A DNA stretch of 35,231 nucleotides from an uncultured Oscillospiraceae bacterium (GCA_902478455.1 CABSLJ010000006.1:1-35231); one strand, 5' to 3'. Positions 24,282 to 31,177 are shown, counted from the first letter of the stretch. Translations and numbers: made by a program. The notes: generated by a model not told the origin, from the sequence alone.

Positions 24282-25223
24282 TTATTCCAGGGTATCCCGC
24301 AGGAAGCCCTCAATCTCATCAAAGGGAATTTTTGAAGTATCGTCGTACAGATCCACATGGTTGCAGTTTGGCACGACCAGCATCCGCTTCGGCTCGGCCG
24401 CTTTTTCAAAGGCCATGTCGCTGAAGAACCGACTTTCCGCCTGCTCGCCGACGATGAACAAAATAGGACGCGGCGAAATTTCCGCAATATGGTCGTTCAG
24501 CGCGTAATTCAGGAAGCTCAGATCGGAGGTGGTGGTAAAGCCGCCGCGAGCGTTGGGGTGGTGTCCCCGTCTGGTAGCGTAAAACTCGAAAAATTCCCGC
24601 CAGATCCCCTTCGTCTCATTGGGAATCTCCTCTACCGCTTCTTCGGGGAAGGAGGGGATATACTCCGGCAAACCGTTTTCTGCATCCTCCCACCGCTGCA
24701 GTGATAGCTGCTCCTTGCGCTGCTGGATCTGCTCCGGCGTCAGGCCGAGCCGGGCGGCTGCGCTCATATCGTACATGCTGGCGGTGATGACCGCCTTAAT
24801 ACGGGTATCCATCGCCGCAGCGGAAAGGGAAAAACCGCCGCTGCCGCAGATGCCCAGGGTGGCGATTCGCTCACGGTCCACATAAGGCAGAAGCCCCAGG
24901 TAGTCCACTCCGGCGCTGATGTTTTCACTGAACAGGTCTGGGGAGGAGACGTGGCGCGGCTCTCCGCCGGACTCGCCCATATAACAGGGATCGAAGGTCA
25001 GTATAACAAAGCCCCGCCGGGCCAGTTCGTTGGCATAGACGGCCGGCCCCTGCTCTTTTACGCCGCCGTAGGGCGCGCCCACCACAATGGCAGGATGTTT
25101 CCCCATTTTATCCATATCCTTGGCGGTGTAAAGATCTCCGGCCAGGGCAAGGCCGTAGCGGTTTTGGTAGCGCACATGGTTTCTATCGACGTCTCCATAC
25201 AGCTTGCAGATATAGTTGCTCAT
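24282..25223 (-). CDS. Alpha/beta hydrolase with probable cysteine nucleophile
   Basis: A 313-residue soluble hydrolase of the alpha/beta fold, in the dienelactone-hydrolase/YcjY-like group. The oxyanion region is AIVVGAPYGGVKEQG, and LTFDPCYMGESGGEPR is typical of the group. The nucleophile elbow reads LGICGSGGFS, putting C126 where most relatives have serine. The catalytic histidine is probably about H289 in NCNHVDLYD. The AGGAGG site before the ATG is strong. First gene of the leftward operon, divergent from lysR across 199 bases. Substrate unknown; esters, lactones or thioesters are possible. If S128 were the nucleophile instead, the elbow would be out of register. Confidence 0.88.
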   Translation of the reverse strand: MSNYICKLYGDVDRNHVRYQNRYGLALAGDLYTAKDMDKMGKHPAIVVGAPYGGVKEQGPAVYANELARRGFVILTFDPCYMGESGGEPRHVSSPDLFSENISAGVDYLGLLPYVDRERIATLGICGSGGFSLSAAAMDTRIKAVITASMYDMSAAARLGLTPEQIQQRKEQLSLQRWEDAENGLPEYIPSFPEEAVEEIPNETKGIWREFFEFYATRRGHHPNARGGFTTTSDLSFLNYALNDHIAEISPRPILFIVGEQAESRFFSDMAFEKAAEPKRMLVVPNCNHVDLYDDTSKIPFDEIEGFLRDTLE

Positions 25224-25262
25224 GATTTGAATCCTCCTGATTGATTTTCAGTATAGCGATTT

Positions 25263-25296
25263 GCGTCCCCGCGCCTTTTTTCAACCGCGAGGACGC
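25263..25296 (-). promoter_or_regulatory. Stem-loop in the leader of the leftward operon
   Basis: GCGTCCCCGCG (25263-25273) and CGCGAGGACGC (25286-25296) pair over 11 positions, one of them G-U in the minus-strand RNA. It lies between the distal promoter and the start codon, with no T-run. It may be an mRNA stabiliser or a regulatory leader. Confidence 0.5.
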
Positions 25297-25308
25297 CCTT
25301 ACATGTAC

Positions 25309-25337
25309 AGTATAAATCCCGAGTTTCAAGATTGCAA
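25309..25337 (-). promoter_or_regulatory. Promoter for the alpha/beta hydrolase operon
   Basis: On the minus strand TTGCAA, 17 bases and TATACT give a good promoter about 85 bases before the start codon. A second TATACT at 25250-25255 lacks a well-spaced -35 and could be an activator-dependent promoter for the divergent LysR protein. Confidence 0.6.
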
Positions 25338-25364
25338 ACAGCCATTAATAATCGTTTATCATAG

Positions 25365-25393
25365 TTGACAGGAATGATATCGGCCGATAGAAT
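25365..25393 (+). promoter_or_regulatory. Promoter for lysR
   Basis: Perfect TTGACA, 17 bases and TAGAAT lie about 30 bases before the lysR start. Confidence 0.75.
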
Positions 25394-25422
25394 GGAAGAT
25401 ATGGAAAGGAAGGAGATTCAAA

Positions 25423-26301
25423 ATGATCGAGACAAGGCTGCTGCAATATTTTCTCGCTGTTGCGCGGGAACTGAATATTACCAAGGCAGCGGAAGCCCTC
25501 TACATTTCCCAGCCAACCCTATCAAAACAGATGATGGAGCTGGAACAGCAGCTGGGCAAGCAGTTGTTTATCCGTGGCAAGCGAAAGCTGACATTGACGG
25601 AGGAGGGGAACTTTCTGCGAAGCAGAGCGCAGGAGATACTGAAACTGATGGACACTACAGAAGCTGCCTTTCACACTGATGAAACCACGCTGGGCGGCCA
25701 TGTCGCCATTGGCTGTGGCGAGACGATAGCTATGGATCAAATTGCCGCCCTTCTTGCAGATTTTCATAGCCAATATCCAGATGTCCAGCTTCATACACAC
25801 AGCGGCGACGCAGACATCGTTCTGGAACGCTTGGACAAAGGGCTTGTGGATATGGGGCTTCTTCTCGGACCGATACGGCAGGAAAAGTACGATTACCTCA
25901 ATCTGCACCAAAAGGATATTTATGGCCTGCTGATGCCAGCGGACTGTACGCTGGCACGCCAGGAGGCCATCAATATCGACCAGTTGAAGTCCCTGCCCAT
26001 GATTATTGCCGAACAGACCTTCTCCGGCCATCAGGAACTGGAATGGTTCGGTTCGGATTATTCGGTCATGAACGTGGTTGCCACATATAACCTGATTTAT
26101 AATGCGACTTTTCTGGTGGAACATGGAATCGGGTACGCGCTCTGCCTGGACCGGTTGGTAAATACGCAGGGGAGGAACCTGACACTCCGGCCTATTGTCC
26201 CGGAGCTTTCCGTTGATCTGTACATCGTCACTAAGAAATATCAGGCGTTCTCACCGGCGGTTAAAATATTTTTGAAACAGATACGGTCTATGATCGGTTA
26301 G
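25423..26301 (+). CDS. LysR-family transcriptional regulator
   Basis: A 292-residue regulator. The N-terminal winged helix-turn-helix (LLQYFLAVARELNITKAAEA, then LYISQPTLSKQMMELEQQLG) spans residues 5-65, and the periplasmic-binding-like effector domain spans about 90-292. GGAAAGGAGG lies before the ATG. It is divergent from the alpha/beta hydrolase operon, the usual arrangement for a LysR protein and its target, so activation of that operon by a small-molecule substrate is likely. Its 3' end overlaps the end of the convergent DUF4405 gene by 14 bases, so expression of one could affect the other. The inducer cannot be read from sequence. Confidence 0.95.
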   Translation: MIETRLLQYFLAVARELNITKAAEALYISQPTLSKQMMELEQQLGKQLFIRGKRKLTLTEEGNFLRSRAQEILKLMDTTEAAFHTDETTLGGHVAIGCGETIAMDQIAALLADFHSQYPDVQLHTHSGDADIVLERLDKGLVDMGLLLGPIRQEKYDYLNLHQKDIYGLLMPADCTLARQEAINIDQLKSLPMIIAEQTFSGHQELEWFGSDYSVMNVVATYNLIYNATFLVEHGIGYALCLDRLVNTQGRNLTLRPIVPELSVDLYIVTKKYQAFSPAVKIFLKQIRSMIG

Positions 26302-27004
26302 ACCAAAAAGGAGAATTGGCGGCCTTCCTGTTTCCTCCCAGTTTTCTCAATCCTTTGGAGAGGTAGTGGGCAAGGAACGCTCCAAGCCCCATCAGGCTGA
26401 TGTAATCCAGATAGAATGACCAAAGGGGTTCCCCGTAATCCAAAAAGACGAATTCTGACTGCAGGAACAAATAAGTGGGAAAATCCCGGTTCATAAATAC
26501 AAAAGCGCCGTAAGCTGCAATCAACAGGCTGATCAGAAACAGAGCCAACCTGCGGACTCTGGAAGGCTTCCATGTACCTGTTTTTCTTTTTGCCAGACCT
26601 AAAAACAGATTCCAGTGCAGCCCCAAGTGAACGCTCATCAAAATAAAGCCCCAATAGGCGCCCAGGAGATGCAGCCTTCTGGCCAGCGCCATTCCTCCGT
26701 CAATCGGTAAAAACGCGAATACATGGCGGGACATGACAATGCCGCTGTACATCTGTGCCAGCATAGCGATCAGGAGCAGCATATCCACACAGATTTGAAA
26801 CACCCGCATAGGGGTGAACCTGCCTTTGAACAGGTTCGCATACCAGCCTCGGTTTAAGATGTGATGTGCAAGAAATAAAACGAGCATTCCGGCGCCAGCC
26901 CATTCGTGGGCGGCTTCACCCCAAAGCTGGTAACCCATCAAAAACAACAGGGCCAGCGTCATCAGCACATCCACGATGATTTTTGCGACGGCGGCCTTCT
27001 TCAT
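26288..27004 (-). CDS. DUF4405 cytochrome b-like membrane protein
   Basis: A 238-residue membrane protein with about five or six helices, near 8-28, 35-52, 68-92, 112-134, 150-170 and 200-220. Histidines H33, H47/H48, H112, H126 and H130 sit at helix positions where cytochrome b-type proteins bind heme (AHEWAGAGMLVLFLAHHIL, LHLLGAYWGFILMSVHLGLH), matching the DUF4405 pattern. It probably carries electrons through the membrane. It is the last gene of the redox operon, four bases from the flavodoxin gene, so flavodoxin inside and lipoprotein flavodoxin outside are possible partners. Heme binding is inferred, not shown. Confidence 0.82.
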   Translation of the reverse strand: MKKAAVAKIIVDVLMTLALLFLMGYQLWGEAAHEWAGAGMLVLFLAHHILNRGWYANLFKGRFTPMRVFQICVDMLLLIAMLAQMYSGIVMSRHVFAFLPIDGGMALARRLHLLGAYWGFILMSVHLGLHWNLFLGLAKRKTGTWKPSRVRRLALFLISLLIAAYGAFVFMNRDFPTYLFLQSEFVFLDYGEPLWSFYLDYISLMGLGAFLAHYLSKGLRKLGGNRKAANSPFWSNRS

Positions 27005-27008
27005 CCAT

Positions 27009-27551
27009 CTAACCTCCTATTTGTTTCCCCAGCAAATATGCCTCTTGTGGGAAACGGGTTTGTTTTGTCATCTGCGCCGTACCGCAGCCGACGCCCAAAA
27101 TTTCCCCCTGGTTTTGAAAGTTGAGGTAGCGGCACAGGGTTTCATAGTGCGCTTTCATATCCCGCATCGTCCAGTCGTTGCTGTCCCAGGCGGCAGCAAT
27201 CAGAACGGTTTTCAACCCTTTGGCTGTCAGTTGCCCGTTAAAGCTGTAAAAACGATCGATGACGGTTTTCAGCTGTGTGGAAAAACCGAAATAGTAAAGG
27301 GGCGTTACGAAAACCGCTATATCACAGGTCAACAGTTGTTCTCTTAACGCAGCCATATCGTCCTTTTGCACGCAAGGTCCCGACATTCCACAGGCACCGC
27401 AGCCCAGACAGGGGTGCAGGTCGGCGTGCCCGGCGTCGAACACCGTAATCTCATGGCCTGCTTCCTGCGCGCCCCGGATGAATTCCTCCGCCAACAGGTT
27501 GGATGAGCCATGTTTATGGGGACTGCTCTCAATGATTAAAATTTTGCTCAT
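27009..27551 (-). CDS. Flavodoxin-fold iron-sulfur-type flavoprotein / FMN reductase
   Basis: A 180-residue cytoplasmic flavoprotein of the NADPH-dependent FMN reductase/iron-sulfur flavoprotein group. The FMN phosphate loop is ESSPHKHGSSN (residues 8-18). C48-x2-C51-x2-C54-x5-C60 (CLGCGACGMSGPC) followed by DDM matches the compact cysteine motif of iron-sulfur flavoproteins. PLYYFGFSTQLKTVIDRFY is the flavin isoalloxazine-side block. The ATG at 27551 is family-like; a longer frame from 27614 runs into the cupin gene. It likely shuttles electrons to the DUF4405 membrane protein or to the fused cupin enzyme. Confidence 0.88.
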   Translation of the reverse strand: MSKILIIESSPHKHGSSNLLAEEFIRGAQEAGHEITVFDAGHADLHPCLGCGACGMSGPCVQKDDMAALREQLLTCDIAVFVTPLYYFGFSTQLKTVIDRFYSFNGQLTAKGLKTVLIAAAWDSNDWTMRDMKAHYETLCRYLNFQNQGEILGVGCGTAQMTKQTRFPQEAYLLGKQIGG

Positions 27552-27568
27552 TGTTTTATCCTCTCTTT

Positions 27569-28309
27569 TTACGGTAAACGGTTGTACGCTTCCACGGCAA
27601 CGGCTTCCAGCCATTCATTGGATGCATTTTCCCCCGGAACTTCTACCGCCAGATGGGAGAACCAGCTGTCCTTTGCTGCGCCGTGCCAGTGCTTGACGCC
27701 TGTGGGAATCACCACAGCATCGCCGGGATGAAGTTCCTGCGCTTTTTTGCCCCATTCCTGATACCAGCCCCGACCCTCGGTACAGAGCAGGATCTGCCCG
27801 CCATTTTTGTCGGCCTTGTGAATATGCCAGTTGTTGCGGCACCCCGGCTCAAAGGTTACGTTGGCGATGGGGACTCCCGATGTGGTGAGCATTTTCAGGT
27901 AGCTCTGCCCCACAAAATACCGGGCAAAGGCGTCGTTGGGCGCTCCAAGCCCAAATAAGCCGCCGCGGGGTTCCTCTCCGGTTCCCGCTTCCTTCCAAAC
28001 CTCCTTCGCCATGCGGAAAGCCGCCCACGCCTTGGGCCATCCGGCATAGAAAGCCGCATGGGTCAGGATTTCCGCAATTTCCTCTCTGGTGATCCCATTC
28101 TTTTTTGCTGTTTCCAAGTGGTACTGGAACGACGAATCCACAAGCCCTTGGGACATCAGCGCCACCACGGTGACAAGGGAACGATCCCTCAAAGAAAGCT
28201 TATCCTCCCGGCTCCACACTTCGCCAAACAGTACATCGTCATTCAGTTCCGCAAATTTCGGGGCAAATTCGCCCAAATCCCGGCGTCCTGCCGTCTGTTT
28301 CACTGCCAT
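27569..28309 (-). CDS. Carboxymuconolactone decarboxylase-like and cupin fusion protein
   Basis: A 246-residue two-domain protein. Residues about 15-105 are a carboxymuconolactone decarboxylase/AhpD-like helical domain (LRDRSLVTVVALMSQG, YHLETAKKNGITREEIAEIL, HAAFYAGWPKAW). Residues about 145-235 are a cupin with metal ligands H162, H164, Q172 and H207 (NNWHIHKADKNGGQ, LHPGDAVVIPTGVKHWHG). The first domain has no CxxC, so peroxidase activity of the AhpD kind is not expected. This fusion is found in many bacteria beside flavodoxins and aldo/keto reductases; its reaction is not established. AGGAGG precedes the start, and the flavodoxin gene follows after 17 bases. Confidence 0.9.
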   Translation of the reverse strand: MAVKQTAGRRDLGEFAPKFAELNDDVLFGEVWSREDKLSLRDRSLVTVVALMSQGLVDSSFQYHLETAKKNGITREEIAEILTHAAFYAGWPKAWAAFRMAKEVWKEAGTGEEPRGGLFGLGAPNDAFARYFVGQSYLKMLTTSGVPIANVTFEPGCRNNWHIHKADKNGGQILLCTEGRGWYQEWGKKAQELHPGDAVVIPTGVKHWHGAAKDSWFSHLAVEVPGENASNEWLEAVAVEAYNRLP

Positions 28310-28321
28310 TTTCTGTTCCTC

Positions 28322-28758
28322 CTAAATATCTATTGCTCTATTGCCGGTCCATTGTTTGCCTGCGCTTGCATGATACAGACAGGATATATTTTCTACCGGC
28401 AGGTCTTCTCCGGAAAAATTGCTGGGGTTTTCACCCATTGCCGCCTCATACTCCGCCTGTGTCAGCTCGTATGGGCTGATATAGAAATCGCTGACCGTGA
28501 CGGTGTGCTGTGTTTCATCTTCGCTGCGCCAGGGCTCGGAATCTGGGCTGCCCATTTGAAAGCTGCCGCCCTCGATGAGGACAAACCCTTCCGGCGCCTC
28601 TCCAGTACAGGAGGGGCGGTGGAAGACGTCTCGGAAGCGACGGGGTCGCTTCCTACCGGTGCGCTCTCCGATTCTGTCTGCGGGGTGGATTCTTATGAAC
28701 AGGCTGCAAGAGATGCCGTCATCAGCAGTGACAGTAGGAATATCAGTGCTCAATTCAT
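28322..28758 (-). pseudogene. Broken lipoprotein with formylglycine-generating-enzyme (SUMF1) domain
   Basis: A decayed gene between the lipoprotein flavodoxin and the cupin fusion. AGGAGG and an ATG at 28758 open a frame that meets TGA at codon 3 and TAA at 28695-28693. Ignoring these stops, it reads a perfect lipoprotein signal (ALIFLLSLLMTASLAAC) and a Ser/Thr/Pro/Glu-rich linker. The SUMF1 domain, EAPEGFVLIEGGSFQMGSP to ISPYELTQAEYEAAMGENPS, then continues in a different frame, so a frameshift lies near 28600-28620. After DLPVENIS the family sequence ends abruptly, about 85 residues into a domain of some 230. The intact ancestor was probably an exported lipoprotein. Both stops could come from single C-to-T changes. 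Confidence 0.85.
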
Positions 28759-28770
28759 ATCGTTCCCTCC

Positions 28771-29469
28771 TTATTCGGAAAGACCGATGCCGGTAAGCCA
28801 TTCAGTCACAGCGGCGGCAGGATCGGCGGCTTCAGAACTTTCCAAGGAAAGCCCTTCGGTTACGGTTGCATCCGGCTCCATACTCTCAATGGTTCCAATG
28901 GTGCCGGAAAAACCGCTGCCGCCGGAGGTGACAAAGGGAGCAATGGTTTTCCCGGAGAAATCGTACTCATCCAGGAAGGTATAGAGGATCATCGGCATAT
29001 CCCCCCACCAGTTGGGGTAGCCCAGATACACGACATCGTACCGCTCGAAATTTTCCACGATTTCTGCAATGGCAGGCCGGGCGTCGGTGGCCTGTTCGTC
29101 CTGAGCGATATCCAGCAGGGTGTCGTAGTCGTCGGTATAGGGTTCTGTGGGAATAATCTCAAAAATATCCGCGCCAGTCTGGGTTTGAATTTCCTTTGCT
29201 ACCGACTCGGTATTGCCGGACCAGGAGAAATACACCACCAACGAAGTGGAGCCCGCTTCCGTTTCGGTCTGAGAGGATTCTTCGGCCTGCGGTGCGCTCT
29301 CGGTGGGGGTTGTGCTCTCAGAAGAGGAGGTGTTCTCTTCTGATGTGACAGAACTCTCCAATCCAGAGGACGCTTCCGGGGTACTGCTCTCCGTAGAGCC
29401 GCTGTCCCCACAGGAGGCAAGGGTAAATACCATTGTGAGTGTCAACACAAGAGAAAGAAATTTTTTCAT
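28771..29469 (-). CDS. Lipoprotein flavodoxin (exported)
   Basis: A lipid-anchored extracellular flavodoxin of 232 residues. Signal MKKFLSLVLTLTMVFTLASC has its lipobox at C20, and a Ser/Thr/Glu-rich linker runs to about residue 73. The flavodoxin domain starts with SLVVYFSWSGNTESVAKEI, with the FMN phosphate loop at about 82-91, and continues with YLGYPNWWGDMPM and APFVTSGGSGF, which contact flavin. The ATG at 29469 with AAGGAG is used; the upstream extension has no signal. Flavodoxins normally work in the cytoplasm, so an exported one suggests electron transfer at the cell surface, perhaps with the DUF4405 protein. It is 69 bases after the flavin reductase gene. Confidence 0.9.
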   Translation of the reverse strand: MKKFLSLVLTLTMVFTLASCGDSGSTESSTPEASSGLESSVTSEENTSSSESTTPTESAPQAEESSQTETEAGSTSLVVYFSWSGNTESVAKEIQTQTGADIFEIIPTEPYTDDYDTLLDIAQDEQATDARPAIAEIVENFERYDVVYLGYPNWWGDMPMILYTFLDEYDFSGKTIAPFVTSGGSGFSGTIGTIESMEPDATVTEGLSLESSEAADPAAAVTEWLTGIGLSE

Positions 29470-29538
29470 ATTCGTAATCTCCTTTTGTTTGGCCGGCTGC
29501 TGCGCAACAGAATTGTTCCGTTTGCCACCCAACCTTTT

Positions 29539-30090
29539 CTATTGCTTTTCTTTACCCAGCGTCATGCACTTTGCGGCAGTGTCGCCGGTTTTGAGATAAG
29601 TGTAACCGGGCATCTCAAACAGAATGGGCTTGAAAACGCCATAGTCAATTTTTCCGGCTTCATTGAGGATGTTTTCCTCTGCATAGGTGTGGTCGATTTT
29701 CAGGATGAAATTGTCAAATCCTTTGGTTTCATAAATATCCTCCACCGTACATTCCATGGAAAGCTTTGCCTCGTCGACCAGCGGAGCGCTGTTTTGCCCG
29801 ATGCTGTAGCGGAATACTTCAGATTTATCCGTTTTGCCGCCGCTGACGCAGCCCACATAGTCCGCTTTGGGGAGTATGGCCTCGTCCACAATGTTGACCG
29901 ACAGCACCTGCGTACCGCGAATGCCCTGATTGGTGTAATGGGGTTTTGCCAGGCTGACCATAATGTGGTCATGGCCCATGATGCCCACATGACCCACCAG
30001 CACCCAGTTGGGCTTGCCGTTCACCATAGCGCCCACTACCGTCAGCGGTGTGGGATAGAGGGCCAATACACTGCCTAAATCTTTTTTCAT
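29539..30090 (-). CDS. Flavin reductase-like FMN-binding protein
   Basis: A 183-residue protein of the flavin reductase-like domain family (split-barrel FMN binding). YPTPLTVVGAMVNGKPNWVL is the typical opening, and GHDHIMVSLAKPHYTNQGI and LSVNIVDEAILPKADYVG continue the FMN-binding core. Relatives reduce or bind FMN using NAD(P)H. It has no signal peptide, so it works in the cytoplasm and could feed reduced flavin to its neighbours. AGGAGG precedes the ATG. It is the second gene of the operon, 22 bases after the MerR-type gene, so both are probably under the same promoter. Confidence 0.9.
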   Translation of the reverse strand: MKKDLGSVLALYPTPLTVVGAMVNGKPNWVLVGHVGIMGHDHIMVSLAKPHYTNQGIRGTQVLSVNIVDEAILPKADYVGCVSGGKTDKSEVFRYSIGQNSAPLVDEAKLSMECTVEDIYETKGFDNFILKIDHTYAEENILNEAGKIDYGVFKPILFEMPGYTYLKTGDTAAKCMTLGKEKQ

Positions 30091-30112
30091 AACGGATATA
30101 CCTCCTGTTTAT

Positions 30113-30475
30113 TCACTCGTTTTTCGCTTGACCTGCTTTCTGGATTTTGTACCGCAGGTAATCCAGACGGTCTAATTGGGTCTGTTTGAAGTGGATTTCA
30201 TCCAATGTGCTGTTGCGGTGCCGACTGATAATCGCCACCCGTTCCTGTTCCGTATTTTCCCCTTCCAGCAGCAGCCGCATGTAGATCTCCACTTCTTCAT
30301 TGGAGAAGCCTACGTCGTGAAGCGTCATAATGGTACTCAGGCGATGGATATCTTCATCATCGTACTGCCATGCGCCCATCACTTTTTTGACTGCGCCGCA
30401 TAATCCCCAACTTTCGTACTCTTTAAGAATCTCAATGGGGATATTGTAGTGTTCACTTGCTTCCTGAATCGTCAT
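30113..30475 (-). CDS. MerR-family transcriptional regulator
   Basis: A 120-residue regulator with the MerR-type winged helix at the N-terminus (MTIQEASEHYNIPIEILKEY to YDDEDIHRLSTIMTLHDVGF), followed by a dimerisation coiled coil at about 80-118. There is no extra ligand-binding domain and no conserved metal-binding cysteine cluster; its single cysteine is C26 in WGLCGAV. GAGGTGA precedes the ATG. It is the first gene of the flavin/flavodoxin operon, so autoregulation is likely, and the promoter contains a 16-bp perfect palindrome. That palindrome lies at the start site rather than between -35 and -10, where MerR proteins normally bind, so another regulator may also act. Confidence 0.85.
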   Translation of the reverse strand: MTIQEASEHYNIPIEILKEYESWGLCGAVKKVMGAWQYDDEDIHRLSTIMTLHDVGFSNEEVEIYMRLLLEGENTEQERVAIISRHRNSTLDEIHFKQTQLDRLDYLRYKIQKAGQAKNE

Positions 30476-30503
30476 TTTTTCACCTCGAATACCTTGTTCA
30501 ACA

Positions 30504-30540
30504 ACAATAAAGGTGTTCCGTCTTGGAACACCTTTATTGT
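30504..30540. promoter_or_regulatory. Perfect 16-bp palindrome at the redox operon start site
   Basis: ACAATAAAGGTGTTCC (30504-30519) and GGAACACCTTTATTGT (30525-30540) are exact reverse complements around five bases. On the minus strand the first arm is the -10 box and the second lies in the early transcribed region, so a bound dimer would block or reshape the promoter. Confidence 0.75.
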
Positions 30541-30564
30541 AACGCGTGTTGTCGTATATGTAAA
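30536..30564 (-). promoter_or_regulatory. Promoter for the MerR/flavin reductase operon
   Basis: On the minus strand TTTACA, a 17-base spacer and TACAAT lie about 60 bases before the merR-type start. Its -10 is part of the 16-bp palindrome. Confidence 0.7.
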
Positions 30565-30656
30565 ATACTCATATTTTATCATTAGAAATAACTTTTAGGC
30601 ATTATGAAGCCGATATTAGAGATTGCCGGCATTTCATGTTTTGTGTTATATTGACC

Positions 30657-30738
30657 ATGAAGGATATGGCCTCCTTTCGGCTAGTTGTTGTCTCTCACCT
30701 CAACTATAACCGATGTGGCCTTATCCTTCATCTCTTTT
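30657..30738. other. Highly structured 75-base element with T-run
   Basis: ATGAAGGATATGGCC (30657-30671) pairs with GGCCTTATCCTTCAT (30717-30731) at 14 of 15 positions. Inside, TCGG/CCGA and TAGTTG/CAACTA (about 30678-30713) continue the stem to a 13-base loop. A T-rich tail with six T follows on the plus strand, so it can act as a terminator or the end of a small RNA. On the minus strand the same element carries AAAGGAGG and, 11 bases on, an ATG (30658) opening only 18 codons. Nature unknown: terminator, small RNA, leader of a tiny gene or a repeat element. Confidence 0.6.
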
Positions 30739-30799
30739 TTCTGCCGTCTAAGATGTATTGTACTTCTACAAAGTAAGATGAAAGAATTCGGGATTAGCA

Positions 30800-30855
30800 T
30801 TGACAAATGGGATTTTGTATGCTATATTATTGCCAAAGTTAGTAAAAACTAACTT
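30800..30855 (+). promoter_or_regulatory. Strong promoter with operator copy 1 (GTTAG-N6-CTAAC)
   Basis: TTGACA, 17 bases and TATATT (30800-30828) are followed at the expected start of transcription by AAGTTAGT-AAAA-ACTAACTT (30836-30855), a perfect 8-bp-arm inverted repeat. The layout is that of an operator-controlled promoter. DtxR/IdeR-type iron or manganese repressors are candidates because the transcript runs toward heme-uptake genes. Confidence 0.8.
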
Positions 30856-30876
30856 ACGAGATTCCCTAAAGCCTGA

Positions 30877-31032
30877 AAGTATGTATACAAGCTGGTTTAC
30901 CGTTCGGACGAGCTTGGCCTTGTGTATATCTATGACAGGAAAGGGGATTTTTCGCTGAACATGGATTCGGTGGACACCTCAAGAATACGCCGAAGAGGAG
31001 CGATTTTTCCGCAGCTGGTTAGCTATGACTAA
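30877..31032 (+). other. Open 51-codon frame without start, possible gene remnant
   Basis: Between operator copies 1 and 2 a frame runs from a stop at 30874-30876 to TAA at 31030-31032, reading KYVYKLVYRSDELGLVYIYD and ending FPQLVSYD. It has no ATG near its beginning and no ribosome site. It reads like protein (balanced, charged and hydrophobic residues) but I do not recognise it. Operator copy 2 lies over its last codons. It may be the tail of a deleted gene once driven by promoter 1. Downstream, CAGGGAA (31067-31073) and TTCCCTG (31092-31098) can pair ahead of a TTTT, a weak terminator. Confidence 0.35.
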
Positions 31033-31033
31033 C
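31018..31033. promoter_or_regulatory. Operator copy 2 (GTTAG-N6-CTAAC)
   Basis: GTTAG-CTATGA-CTAAC, the same arms and spacing as copies 1 and 3. Copies 1 and 2 also share the following bases, CTAACTT then ACGA. No convincing -35/-10 pair surrounds it. Confidence 0.65.
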
Positions 31034-31177
31034 TTTACGATCAAAAATTCTTTGTTCGTTCAATATCAGGGAAAAAAGCGTGCCAGCTTGGTTCCCTGAC
31101 CAGCTTTTATATAGAAAAGGAGGGTCCGAGATACAAACAAGCCGTGCGCCGTAGAAACGGCTTAATTTATTGTTCTT

